Positions 1 to 5,097 of a stretch of DNA of 5,097 nt are shown here, in pieces. The notes under the pieces were generated by a model that was not told where the DNA came from, ran no database searches, and saw only the letters and a list, made by a program, of their open reading frames with translations. This DNA is from an uncultured Myxococcales bacterium (GTDB lineage: Bacteria > Myxococcota_A > UBA9042). Each line of letters begins with the position of its first letter. Positions within the stretch are counted from its first letter, which is position 1. The DNA lies in the NCBI GenBank assembly GCA_937915965.1, contig CALGHC010000893.1, positions 1 through 5,097 of the forward strand, read 5' to 3'. The translations under genes were made by a program, and so were the position numbers.

Positions 1-2
1 CC

Positions 3-209
3 GCGATCGGATTCTGCCAGGGACTCCTGAACGCCGTCCGGGATGGCTTCGTCCCCATCGCCTTCACGAAAGCGATCACGGCGGCGCCGAAGATCGCGTC
101 GCGATCGGAGATCAAGTGGCGGGGGGGCGTCTCGAACGGAAACGCTTCACCAGGAAGTCCAGCGGTTCGAACACCTTGGCCCAGGTTCCGTCAGACCACT
201 GCCGCTTGA
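3..209 (+). CDS. N-terminal-side fragment of the GGDEF protein, in a different frame (5' partial)
   Basis: This frame is open from base 3 to a TGA at 207-209 and enters from outside the window. Its codons end almost always in G or C up to about base 135 and then lose that bias, so coding probably leaves this frame near the G7 run at 121-127. The coding-like part reads as ordinary protein (AIGFCQGLLNAVRDGF at its start, then a segment ending SEIKWRGG). One extra G in the run would join it in frame to the GAF-GGDEF reading frame that follows. I do not recognise the domain: it could be the first half of the GAF-like domain or a linker before it. The last 27 or so codons, after the G run, look like out-of-frame readthrough. 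It could instead be the end of a separate upstream gene. Confidence 0.4.
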   Translation, partial: AIGFCQGLLNAVRDGFVPIAFTKAITAAPKIASRSEIKWRGGVSNGNASPGSPAVRTPWPRFRQTTAA

Positions 210-916
210 GCGTCGTACCGCTGCTCCTCGCCGAGCGACGCTGCATCGGCGTGCTGGGCGCGACCCACGATCGACCGGAGTGGTTCTCCGAACATCACCT
301 CGAGTTGTCGAGCCTCATCGCAAGGATCGCCGCGCCCTATCTCGAGGTCGCCCGCCTCAAGAAGCTCGTCCAATACGATCCGCTGACCGGTCTGCTGAGC
401 CGGCGGGGGTTGGACGAGTGGCTGTCGAAGCGGCGCCGAGGCGAGGCACTGGCGGTCGCGGCCTTCGACCTCGACTACTTCAAGAGGGTCAACGACACCT
501 GGGGTCACGCCGTCGGCGACGTCACGCTGCGGGCGACCGCACGGGTGCTGAGCGCCTTCGTCCGCTCCGACGACGCGGTCGGGCGCATGGGCGGCGAGGA
601 GTTCACGATCTTCTTCCCCGGCATGTCGACCCGCGGCGCCTTCGATCGCGCCGAGGCCATCCGCCTCGCCTTCGAGCGCTCGCCCCTCGACGCCGACGGC
701 AGGCTGTTGCCCCTGACGGTGTCGGCCGGCGTCGCCGCCCGCGACATGTCGGAGACGATCGACTCGGTGCTCGAGCGCGCCGACCGGGCGCTCTACGCCG
801 CCAAGTCGATTTCGACGCGCCCTCTGACGCGGCCGGCAAGCCGGTCGCCCTGCTCGATGTCTGGCCCATTGGCTCGCCAGCCGAGAGCACGCCGGTTGGC
901 CCTCCGGTACTGCTGA
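116..916 (+). CDS. GAF-like/GGDEF diguanylate cyclase, apparently frameshifted at both ends
   Basis: GGDEF enzymes condense two GTP into the second messenger c-di-GMP in the cytoplasm. Counting from the GTG at 116 (266 aa), residues about 30-80 resemble the end of a GAF sensor domain (VVPLLLAERRCIGVLG, then a helix reaching the cyclase). The GGDEF domain runs from about residue 83: DPLTGL at 88-93, the metal and nucleotide motif D118-L-D-Y-F-K with N126-D127, G-H-x-x-G-D, inhibitory RSDD at 150-153, GGEEF at 159-163 and ADRALYAAK ending at 230. Active and product-inhibition sites are therefore both present, and activity is plausible. The last 36 residues are rich in Arg, Ser and Pro, lack the usual GRN ending and look out of frame. 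The frame is open upstream to base 2, but bases before about 120 lack coding bias in it. GTG 116 has GGAG at 107-110, five bases ahead, so initiation there is possible. The intact gene probably began outside the window. Confidence 0.75.
   Translation: MAGGRLERKRFTRKSSGSNTLAQVPSDHCRLSVVPLLLAERRCIGVLGATHDRPEWFSEHHLELSSLIARIAAPYLEVARLKKLVQYDPLTGLLSRRGLDEWLSKRRRGEALAVAAFDLDYFKRVNDTWGHAVGDVTLRATARVLSAFVRSDDAVGRMGGEEFTIFFPGMSTRGAFDRAEAIRLAFERSPLDADGRLLPLTVSAGVAARDMSETIDSVLERADRALYAAKSISTRPLTRPASRSPCSMSGPLARQPRARRLALRYC
805..915 (+). pseudogene. Displaced C-terminal end of the GGDEF protein in frame 1
   Basis: Directly after the AAK codons, frame 1 (gtc at 805) reads VDFDAPSDAAGKPVALLDVW and continues in ordinary protein composition, with many codons starting with G. 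The frame holding the cyclase reads only Arg/Ser/Pro-rich sequence here. A normal GGDEF domain ends AK-x-x-GRNRV, so the V at 805 would fit straight after a lost xxGRNR stretch. This suggests either a deletion of 3n+1 bases (19 would restore the canonical ending) or sequence errors. The frame stays open to a TGA at 1126-1128, but coding-like composition fades after about 915, so the true end is uncertain. Confidence 0.3.
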
Positions 917-1118
917 ACGAGCCTGTGACGGATACTCGCGAACTACGCAGGTTCTCCACTGATCTCCGCGCGCAGGATTTGCTGGCCATTACAAGCACAT
1001 GCCATCGCTCTGCTGGAGCGGGCGGTTGCGACGTGAGAAATCGCATGTCGCCTCGGTCCACACAGGATAAAGGCGCCTCACATCGCGATTCCCCTGGACG
1101 GATCCGCTCACACTCGAG
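917..1118. other. Intergenic gap, no gene seen
   Basis: GC content is lower here than in the flanking genes and no frame keeps a third-position bias, although frame 1 happens to stay open. I see no confident -35/-10 pair: TTGCGA at 1026-1031 has no good -10 at normal spacing, and GGATAA/GATAAA near 1065-1071 has no good -35. No hairpin followed by a T run was found. The only structure is the inverted repeat at 1039-1090. The promoter for the lipoprotein genes probably lies here, but I cannot place it. Confidence 0.5.
1039..1090. repeat. Imperfect inverted repeat upstream of the lipoprotein operon
   Basis: The left arm AATCGC-ATGT-CGCC (1039-1052) pairs with the right arm GGCG-(CCTC)-ACAT-(C)-GCGATT (1072-1090). 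That gives 14 base pairs in three blocks, interrupted by a one-base and a four-base bulge, around a 19-base loop. It ends 34 bases before the ATG at 1125. It could be an RNA hairpin in the 5' leader, a spaced regulator-binding palindrome, or chance. No T run follows, so it is not a standard terminator. Confidence 0.3.
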
Positions 1119-1119
1119 G
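1116..1119 (+). promoter_or_regulatory. Ribosome binding site that favours ATG 1125 over GTG 1119
   Basis: GAGG (1116-1119, extended by TGG) lies five bases before ATG 1125, which is normal spacing. The in-frame GTG at 1119 overlaps this site and has no purine-rich motif of its own upstream, so ATG 1125 is the better start. Confidence 0.6.
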
Positions 1120-1124
1120 TGGAC

Positions 1125-3431
1125 ATGAATCTCGACCCGCAAAGCCTTCCCTGGACGCGGCGGCCCTTGCTAACTGCGCTGTTTTGCAGCGCGCTGATCG
1201 GCTGCTCCGACGACCAGGGCGACAAATCCGACAGTGGGGGGAGCGCCTCTGACGGCGCGGTGGTTGATGGCGGCGCGACGGACGGGGGCCCGACCGACAC
1301 CGGCTCGGGCGGCGACGCCGGGGGAACGGCAGACGACGGCTCGTCGGTCGATGACGCGATTGCCGTCGCCGACACGACCACCGGCGACGACGCGACGGCC
1401 AGCGAAGACGCCGGAACGGGTGGTGACACCATCCAGCCCAAGCCGCCCGTCGAGGTCGGGGGCACCAAGGGCATGGCGGTCAACGTGCTCGACACCGCGA
1501 CCAAGCTGAAGGTCCCGGTGACCGTCACCGACGCCGGCGGCAACGCCATCCCCGGGGCCACCGTGACCGTCGGCGCCACGACCGTGAAAGTGGACGGCAC
1601 TTCGGTCGAACTGACCGGTATCGCCATCGACAACAGCCCCGTGCTGACCGCCAGCGCGCCGGGCCACGCCTCGACGTCGATGTTGCTCGACCCGATGCGC
1701 GCGCTGGGCGGCTTGCGGCTGGTGCTGCAGAAGCACGAGAAGGTCGAGACGTTCGCGGCGGCCGACGGCGGCAAGCTCGCCGCCAGCGCGGTGGCCGTGC
1801 AGATCCCCGCCGGCAGCGTGGTCGACGCGAGCGGCAAGGCGTACACCGGCAAGGTCACGATGGCCGCGGCGTCGATCGACCTGGACCGCGACCTCGTCAC
1901 CGGCGCCGGTCAGCTGCGCGCAAACGCGGCGGCCATGATGCCCGAGCCGGTCGTGCCCGCCGACATGGGCGGCACCGGTGCGGCCATGCTCAAGCTGGCG
2001 AGCAGCCACGTGTCGCTGACCGGCGACAGCGGCGAGGCGCTACAGCTGGCCAAGGACAAGCCAGCCAGCGTCGACTTCAAGCTGAGTCCGACGTTGGCAG
2101 CGACGCTGCCGGCCGCGTACGCCGCCGGCGCCCAGCTGGACGTCATCTCGCGCGACGAGAAGACGGGGGTCTGGTCGGGGTCGGCCAAGTGCACGGTCGC
2201 CAAGGGCCCCAGCGGCTGGACCTGCGCCGCCAAACTGCCCCACTTCTCCGAGGCCGCGGTGGCCCAGCCGATGAAGTACGGCTGCGCGATGGTCGGCAGC
2301 TTGACCCTCAGCGCGCCCGCCGGACACGACGTGGTGTGGCGCTCGCAGAAGTTCAAGACGGAGCGCAACATCGAACTGAGAGGCCACTTCTACGACAACA
2401 AGGGCGAGATGGGCATGTGCGCGTTGGTTCCGCTCGACCTCGCCCACGTGCGCGTCGTGATGGACTACCAGACGGCGCCCGCTGGCACGCCGGTGTCAGA
2501 CAAACCGACGGCCGTGGCCGGCTCGGTGTACGCAAGTCGTGTCTTCGATCTCGGCAAGCCCGTCGACAACAACCTGGACCCGAGCAAGCTCGACTTCCAG
2601 AGCGCAGCGGGCTGCCTGGCCGCGTGTGGCGGGGTGGTCCCGGTGGCGGTCAAGGCCACACCGCTCACCGTGCCCGTCCCCGTGCAGGCGCAGCCCATCG
2701 ACCCGGGCGATCTGCCAGCGCCCCCGGCCAACGTCGAGCTGCCGTCGGTGGAATTCGACCAGATCGACCTGGACAAGGACGGCTCCCCAGCGGGCAAGGA
2801 CTGCAACGACAGCGACCCGGCCGTGTCGCCCGACAAGGGCGAGGTCTGCGGCGACGGCAAGGACCAGGACTGCGATGGCAAGGACGCGGCGTGCCCGCTG
2901 ACCTGCACACAGGCGGCATGGCCCTGCATCAGCGCCTGTGCGCCCAACGGCATCCCGACCAACGCCAGCGAGATCGCCTGCATGGCCAAGTGCACCGCAG
3001 GTGGGCCCTTCGTGTCGGCAGCGGCCAAGACGGCGTGGTCCGAGTTCCAGGGCTGCATCACCAGCTGTGCGGATGGAGAGTGCGTCCAGAGCAAGTGCCC
3101 GGCCAAGGTCGAGGCGTGTATCGGCAGCGAGCAGTCCCAGGCCACCTGTGCCGATCTGGCGTCGTGTCGGCTCGGCTGCGAGCCGCTGAACCTGGCGGGT
3201 CTTGGGCTGCAGTACGCGAGCTGCCTGGCGGCCTGCCCGCAGGACGTCCTCGACCCGACGTCGTACCAGCACGTCGGCGACCTGCTCGCCTGCGGCGGAG
3301 CCCGCGTGCCGAAGCTGACGTGCGCGGCGACCGAGAAGTCCCCGACATCGACCTGCAAGGCGGCCGACATGAGCTGCTTCGGGTCCGAACAGAACTGCAA
3401 CGCGGCGTACAAGGCCTGCTTCAACCCTTAG
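1125..3431 (+). CDS. Multidomain lipoprotein: CILP/FAM171-like module, MopE metal-binding motif, Cys-rich tail
   Basis: Numbered from ATG 1125 (768 aa). Residues 1-27 form a lipoprotein signal peptide: RR at 12-13, a hydrophobic stretch, and lipobox LIGC with the lipidated Cys27. Ser at +2 fits outer-membrane sorting. Residues 28 to about 110 are an Asp/Gly/Ser/Thr-rich tether. Residues about 113-195 resemble a carboxypeptidase-regulatory-like beta-sandwich (GNAIPGATVTV, then SAPGHA). IPAGS at 227-231, YTGKV soon after, W350 in TGVWSG and HFS at 373-375 follow the order of a module I associate with CILP/FAM171-type extracellular proteins and bacterial relatives. Residues 548-590 form a MopE-type motif (DLDKDG, DCNDSDP, then CGDGKDQDCDG), likely binding a metal, probably calcium. 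The final 178 residues carry 21 cysteines, many as C-x3-C pairs, suggesting disulfide-linked helices outside the cytoplasm. No catalytic site was recognised; structural, adhesive or metal-binding roles fit best. It is probably in an operon with the next gene. Confidence 0.85.
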   Translation: MNLDPQSLPWTRRPLLTALFCSALIGCSDDQGDKSDSGGSASDGAVVDGGATDGGPTDTGSGGDAGGTADDGSSVDDAIAVADTTTGDDATASEDAGTGGDTIQPKPPVEVGGTKGMAVNVLDTATKLKVPVTVTDAGGNAIPGATVTVGATTVKVDGTSVELTGIAIDNSPVLTASAPGHASTSMLLDPMRALGGLRLVLQKHEKVETFAAADGGKLAASAVAVQIPAGSVVDASGKAYTGKVTMAAASIDLDRDLVTGAGQLRANAAAMMPEPVVPADMGGTGAAMLKLASSHVSLTGDSGEALQLAKDKPASVDFKLSPTLAATLPAAYAAGAQLDVISRDEKTGVWSGSAKCTVAKGPSGWTCAAKLPHFSEAAVAQPMKYGCAMVGSLTLSAPAGHDVVWRSQKFKTERNIELRGHFYDNKGEMGMCALVPLDLAHVRVVMDYQTAPAGTPVSDKPTAVAGSVYASRVFDLGKPVDNNLDPSKLDFQSAAGCLAACGGVVPVAVKATPLTVPVPVQAQPIDPGDLPAPPANVELPSVEFDQIDLDKDGSPAGKDCNDSDPAVSPDKGEVCGDGKDQDCDGKDAACPLTCTQAAWPCISACAPNGIPTNASEIACMAKCTAGGPFVSAAAKTAWSEFQGCITSCADGECVQSKCPAKVEACIGSEQSQATCADLASCRLGCEPLNLAGLGLQYASCLAACPQDVLDPTSYQHVGDLLACGGARVPKLTCAATEKSPTSTCKAADMSCFGSEQNCNAAYKACFNP
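1206..1440 (+). repeat. Low-complexity linker region (Asp/Gly/Ser/Thr-rich)
   Basis: These codons encode residues 28 to about 105 of the lipoprotein. They are dominated by Asp, Gly, Ser, Thr and Ala in short degenerate units such as DGG, TDGGPTDTG and GGDAGG. Lysine and arginine are almost absent after the first few residues and there is no cysteine. Such tethers commonly lift domains away from the lipid anchor. The DNA units are not exact tandem copies. Confidence 0.6.
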
Positions 3432-3445
3432 CCTTGGGCGGGCCC

Positions 3446-3450
3446 GGAGG
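3446..3450 (+). promoter_or_regulatory. Strong ribosome binding site of the second lipoprotein gene
   Basis: GGAGG is followed by six bases (tacgaa) and then ATG 3457. It sits in the 25-base gap after the previous stop. It fixes the start of the downstream gene and supports translation from a shared mRNA, since no terminator lies between the two genes. Confidence 0.8.
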
Positions 3451-3456
3451 TACGAA

Positions 3457-5097
3457 ATGAACGTTCACACCGCGACCAACACATCAAGGTCTGCGCACCG
3501 ATTGCTTGGTGTTGCGCTTCCGCTGCTGCTCTGGTCCACCGGCTGCGGCAACTCGTTGTGCTCCAACGAGGACTACACGTGCGCGGAGGAGCTGGACATC
3601 AGCTACTCGCTCACCAAGAAGATGATCGGCAGCGACGCGGACTGCCAATGGCCGACCGTCAAGATCGAGCTCGAAGCCGAGGGCAAAGGCAAGAAGAACA
3701 AGAAGTTCAGCGAAGACTGGGAGTCATTCGCCGAAGGCTACTGGAGCTATGGTCAAGTCAGGTGGTACTACGCCGACGGAAAGAACCCCCAACTGTTTCG
3801 CGACGAGGGCCGCAGCTACGACAATGTGAGGTGGTCGCCGAGTTGGGCGGCGATGCCCCACGTCACAGGGCTGGGTCACGCCGGCCAGGGTGGAGGCTCC
3901 GGCATCACCGGCGCGCCCTCCTTCCATGTGGCAAACACCGCCCTGCTGGTCGTCTACGCCGGCCTCGAGGACGACCATTCCGGTACCGCCCCCAAGGGCG
4001 ATGTGAACGTGATCCTCGACAACATGACGTGCTCCCCGCACAACGATCCCATGGACAAATGCCCCGAGGCGACCGATTGGCCCAACTGCTCCGGCCTCGC
4101 CCTCGCTCCGCTGTACGCTGTGCGTGACGCGTGCCATCCGATCTCTGGAACCAAGGACGGATGTGAGGCCGCCAAGTTGGCGCATCCATTCCATTGGCGG
4201 GAGAAGTACACCAAGGACGAGTTCCGCAAGGAGCTGACCGAGCGGATCTCGCACTACAAGGTCACCCTGGTTGTCCAGGACCGGTGGCACTACTTTGACT
4301 CCAAGCTGGATGGCAAGGCGCCGACCTCGCAGACCATTGAGTTCTGTCTGGACGCCGACATGAACAAGATCGCGTGTCCACCACCGAAGGACGGCAAGGT
4401 CGACAAGTCCAACTTGAGCTTCGACGGCAAGCCGTTCGTGCAGTGTGACGGTCTGTCGTACCGGCAGATCGCCGCCACGGCGCCGTGCAACCTGGACTCT
4501 GCCTGCGAACTGCAGCTCGGCACGAGCGCCGCCAAGTGTGACAAGGGCAGTGGCCAGTGCCAGGTGCCCTGCGACACGGACGCGGACTGCACCAAGGTCC
4601 CGACGCTCTCCGCCGAGGCCAAGTGCCTGGCCGCATCGACCGACGCCAAGGAGAAGAGCTGCGTCTCCGAGGTCGCTCAGGAGTTCGGCGTACGCCTCAA
4701 GGCCGCAGCCAACCTCCACTTCCTCAAGGACAAGACCAAGGACGAGGGCTGGCAGGCCGCGATCAGCGCCTATCAGAACGGCGGAGTCCCCGGCACGTTC
4801 ATCAGCATACCCGGAGACTTCGAGTCCAAGGGGGTGACCAAGCTCGACGACGGACAGCCCGTCGACATCCGGCTGCCTACGCGCTTTTCGCGAAAGGAGA
4901 TGACCCCCCCGACCAACCTCCAGGCGCTGCCGTACGTCCGCGCAGGCTGGTCACACAAAGACGCTGTTGCCGGTTGCGCTATCGGCCAAGCGTATTTCCT
5001 CGACATGCTCAGCAAGATACCGGGCAACCTGGTGCAAGCGCCCAAGACCATCCACTTCCGTTTCCCGGCAACCTTCGGAGGGATCGCGGACTCGAAG
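3457..5097 (+). CDS. Unrecognised Cys-containing lipoprotein (3' partial)
   Basis: An uninterrupted frame of 547 codons runs from ATG 3457 past the window end, so the stop is not seen. The start is set by GGAGG six bases ahead. Residues 1-30 look like a lipoprotein signal: R11 and R15, a hydrophobic core LLGVALPLLLW, then STGC with Cys30 as the probable lipid anchor. Ser at -3 is less usual than Leu, so plain secretion is possible. A Lys-rich patch EGKGKKNKK lies near residues 74-82. Residues about 95-190 are rich in Gly and aromatics, with probable beta strands. Residues 330-402 form a cysteine cluster (CDGLSY, CNLDSAC, CQVPCDTDADC, ending KSCVS) of the small disulfide-rich kind common in myxobacterial secreted proteins. 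I do not recognise a family or catalytic site. The tight spacing after the preceding lipoprotein gene suggests co-expression and perhaps a shared envelope assembly. Codon bias is consistent throughout, with no frameshift seen. Confidence 0.8.
   Translation, partial: MNVHTATNTSRSAHRLLGVALPLLLWSTGCGNSLCSNEDYTCAEELDISYSLTKKMIGSDADCQWPTVKIELEAEGKGKKNKKFSEDWESFAEGYWSYGQVRWYYADGKNPQLFRDEGRSYDNVRWSPSWAAMPHVTGLGHAGQGGGSGITGAPSFHVANTALLVVYAGLEDDHSGTAPKGDVNVILDNMTCSPHNDPMDKCPEATDWPNCSGLALAPLYAVRDACHPISGTKDGCEAAKLAHPFHWREKYTKDEFRKELTERISHYKVTLVVQDRWHYFDSKLDGKAPTSQTIEFCLDADMNKIACPPPKDGKVDKSNLSFDGKPFVQCDGLSYRQIAATAPCNLDSACELQLGTSAAKCDKGSGQCQVPCDTDADCTKVPTLSAEAKCLAASTDAKEKSCVSEVAQEFGVRLKAAANLHFLKDKTKDEGWQAAISAYQNGGVPGTFISIPGDFESKGVTKLDDGQPVDIRLPTRFSRKEMTPPTNLQALPYVRAGWSHKDAVAGCAIGQAYFLDMLSKIPGNLVQAPKTIHFRFPATFGGIADSK

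Noticed and set aside
1026..1071. Sigma-70-like promoter from TTGCGA and GGATAA/GATAAA
   Set aside because: The hexamers are not separated by 16-18 bases and each lacks a good partner at the right distance.
43..1128. Long frame-1 + strand open frame as one gene of 361 residues
   Set aside because: Up to about base 800 it is Arg/Ser-rich shadow sequence opposite the clear GAF-GGDEF frame. Only about 805-915 looks coding, and that part is treated as the displaced end of the cyclase.
989..1900. Minus-strand open frame of 303 codons
   Set aside because: It lies antisense to the lipoprotein gene and its Ser/Ala/Pro/Val-rich composition mirrors that gene's codon bias. It has no recognisable domain or ribosome site.
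2640..2760. Val/Pro-rich stretch of the lipoprotein as a membrane segment
   Set aside because: Prolines and charged residues interrupt it too often (VPVPVQAQPIDPGDLPAPPA); it is more likely an extended linker before the MopE motif.
2465..3424. Minus-strand open frame of 319 codons
   Set aside because: It is antisense to the Cys-rich tail, whose motifs on the + strand are far more convincing.
2189..3460. + strand open frame of 423 codons overlapping the lipoprotein gene
   Set aside because: It is Arg/Gly-rich out-of-frame translation of the MopE and Cys-rich coding sequence, typical of high-GC DNA.
3558..4127. + strand open frame of 189 codons
   Set aside because: Out-of-frame shadow of the second lipoprotein gene, which has a signal peptide, a ribosome site and consistent codon bias in another frame.
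3724..4719. Minus-strand open frame of 331 codons with Leu/Val/Gly-rich translation
   Set aside because: It looks protein-like only because it mirrors the codon bias of the + strand gene. It has no good ribosome site or domain, and the + frame is open over 547 codons with a clear start.

Overview
This is a high-GC window (roughly two thirds G+C by eye, with strong G/C preference at third codon positions). All supported genes are on the + strand. The protein style suggests a myxobacterium or another of the former Deltaproteobacteria: secreted lipoproteins with long Asp/Gly/Ser/Thr-rich linkers after the lipid-anchor cysteine, a MopE-type Asp/Cys metal-binding motif, and cysteine-rich extracellular regions. 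This placement is inferred from protein style, not from a marker gene.

Layout. (1) Bases 1 to about 916 hold the 3' part of a diguanylate cyclase gene. It has the end of a GAF-like sensor domain and a GGDEF domain with an intact GGEEF active site and RxxD inhibitory site. The gene appears broken twice. Coding signal moves from frame 3 to frame 2 at a run of seven G (121-127). It moves again from frame 2 to frame 1 just after the ALYAAK motif (about 803-808), where the usual GRN ending of a GGDEF domain is missing. Either this is a decaying gene or the sequence carries errors. (2) Bases 917-1124 are a gap with lower GC, no convincing promoter and one imperfect inverted repeat (1039-1090). (3) Bases 1125-3431 encode a 768-residue lipoprotein. 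In order it has a signal peptide with lipobox, a low-complexity linker, a carboxypeptidase-regulatory-like beta-sandwich, a CILP/FAM171-like module (IPAGS to HFS), a MopE-type metal-binding motif and a tail with 21 cysteines. (4) Bases 3457-5097 hold the start of a second, unrecognised cysteine-containing lipoprotein that runs off the window. It starts 25 bases after the previous stop behind a strong GGAGG site.

The two lipoprotein genes look like one operon making envelope or surface proteins that may work together. The upstream c-di-GMP gene is probably a separate unit, although one reading (frame 1 ending in an ATGA overlap at 1125-1128) would join it to the lipoprotein genes. No RNA gene, mobile element or CRISPR array was seen.
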